Assembly: GCF_023634645.1 (NCBI RefSeq)
Contig: NZ_JAMKMR010000023.1
Location: forward strand, 1-62,845
Source: Vibrio sinus
Lineage (GTDB): Bacteria; Pseudomonadota; Gammaproteobacteria; Enterobacterales; Vibrionaceae
DNA: 62,845 bases
Direction: 5' to 3'
The notes beneath the pieces are model-generated. The model had not been told where the DNA came from and made no database searches. It was given only the letters and a program-made list of their open reading frames with translations. Every line of letters starts with the position of its first letter. Positions within the stretch are counted from its first letter, which is position 1. The translations under genes were made by a program, and so were the position numbers. Below, piece after piece: positions 62,801 to 62,845 of the stretch.

Positions 62801-62813
62801 AGACTTGATCTAA
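59808..62813 (+). CDS. SIR2-domain protein with long C-terminal region, putative antiphage NADase; end possibly premature
   Basis: 1001 residues. The SIR2 domain (about 1-290) has the NAD-binding loop VVFFCGAGISFPAGLPGF, the catalytic-type Asn-Asp in LITTNFDTVFQ, and the His in LVYLHGLLP, then FIGYSLNDPVLRYM. These suggest a working NADase. Residues 300-1000 are alpha-helical with no domain I can name with certainty; similar architecture (SIR2 plus long helical C-terminus) is known from defence proteins that deplete NAD during infection, including SIR2-DUF4020 proteins. The stop (taa, 62811-62813) is followed by 30 nt in the same frame that stay open. No ribosome-binding site is seen at ATG. 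Confidence 0.78.
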   Translation: MQFVKYGPNVPDKLIQAHEEGRVVFFCGAGISFPAGLPGFGKLVNSLYSELGVIPDEVQKQALKNGQFDTAVSLLESIKPTPEWRRDVREKLSELLKPDFSSPKSTQTHKSLLRLSTNNDKKMRLITTNFDTVFQKAAEEERIEVKEFSAPLLPVPKKRWDGLVYLHGLLPRDKNGLDHLVISSGDFGLAYLTERWAARFVSELFRTYTVCFIGYSLNDPVLRYMMDALAADKQLGESPPEMYAFGNYKASEYDKEEKNWRAKNVTPILYKNHSRHYYLHETLAKWAETYRDGLSGKEQIVVTTAYTNPMQSDVQNDYAKRLAWALSDPSGIPAKTFSKLSPPAPISWLKVLERANLNTEDLSRYGVIDKSLDEEGSYNIFNRPAKSSLTPNMTIAKSGYHETSWDEVMENLAKWLLQHINNPELILFVSRQGGRLDQRMKWLISSEIRQQDEKRKERDTEYFRRLSLQSSDRIVTSRMKSLWSIVLAGYTEYSGIATDFYSWVQDYKLLGVTVGLKKTLRRVLGPFVSFKEPFNFNKSDAESGIKGRIDWDVDVASSIAHSAMDSLNKEKSWHDHSYELIHEFVGLLVELMEVKSTLGDINPKADYSYISRPSIKAHPQNNDYKSWTVLVDLVRDSWLSLVKQDESFAISLAEQFWNQPYPIFKRIALFCASESSAIPVDTVVSWLKQDDAYWLWDVSTHREVLQLLRTLHRAASNEQYEEILQITINGPRREWYTEELSEEEFEGLCSRSVWLRLKKLQQDGGALNEEATKTLADIENINPKWKLSNDDRDEFTFWTGCGDEPKSIVSAPKEKLALIEWLKEEPVDHFWTEDDWSTLCRDDFELTSSALKETAASGMWLTKRWRQGIQVWSEAEDLDLEKQIGLFTFVLKAPDEKLVEIAWSLSRWLKKLQPRDTFADNDFLYFYDRLLNLPYEIDNGAVTINTAINHPVGMLVESLFSWWYTKKPYDDEGLDEEFQSRLEVVCDLAIDKFSCRSSDLI

Positions 62814-62845
62814 CAGTTACCAGTTTTATACAGGTGCCCTGTTAG

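Noticed and set aside
1..62845. CRISPR array or prophage genes
   Set aside because: No regularly spaced repeats and no phage structural, integrase or transposase genes are seen anywhere.

Overview
The window looks like a stretch of the main chromosome of a marine Vibrio. The evidence is gene content and order: varA-uvrC-pgsA followed by a Cys/Gly/Leu tRNA cluster, pheS-pheT-ihfA-relV-tpm, and yohJ-yohK-cdd next to sbcB. The small alarmone synthetase RelV is a Vibrio trait. No database search was possible, so the genus is an inference from gene identity and synteny.

Layout. 1-4.4 kb: sigZ (cut by the window edge), a Cys-tailed glutathione transferase, a 254 bp inverted-repeat element, and a two-gene unit of a PrnB/indoleamine-dioxygenase-like heme protein and a kynureninase-like PLP enzyme. 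4.4-12.8 kb: DUF440 DNA mimic, EfpL, PBP5-type carboxypeptidase, a nucleotidyltransferase with an altered active site, DNA polymerase II and two envelope proteins. 13-17 kb: varA-uvrC-pgsA and four tRNAs with a clear promoter and terminator. 17-25.8 kb: accessory segment between the tRNA block and pheST. It holds a membrane-tethered XRE regulator, an 844-residue LysM toxin-like protein with a glycine-rich membrane C-terminus, three tandem paralogous membrane proteins, two tandem SUKH (SMI1/KNR4) proteins and two GNAT acetyltransferases. I read this as a type VI-type effector with an expanded immunity array, the most interesting system here.

26-37 kb is conserved core: pheST, ihfA, relV, tpm, an HD-GYP phosphodiesterase, cdd with a CRP site, LrgA/LrgB and exonuclease I. 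37.5-41.3 kb is an Scs-type thiol-redox operon (scsA-scsB-scsD-scsC). 41-51 kb has the cystine transporter TcyP, a very small basic protein with a strong ribosome-binding site, a four-gene sugar-acid module arranged as two convergent pairs, astE and btuCD. At 51.0-51.2 kb an intergenic region holds a near-consensus CRP site, a -10 box and a terminator, i.e. a likely CRP-controlled small RNA that may encode a peptide. 51.2-56.5 kb contains an NTP pyrophosphohydrolase, two diguanylate cyclases, a lipoprotein, an AraC regulator and an EamA transporter.

From 56.5 kb to the end the DNA again looks accessory: a P-loop kinase, a VOC-SH3-isochorismatase group bounded by a 106 bp direct repeat, a divergent APH-fold kinase, and a 1001-residue SIR2 protein with intact NADase motifs. 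The SIR2 protein resembles long antiphage SIR2 effectors and may be cut short by an in-frame stop just before the window ends.
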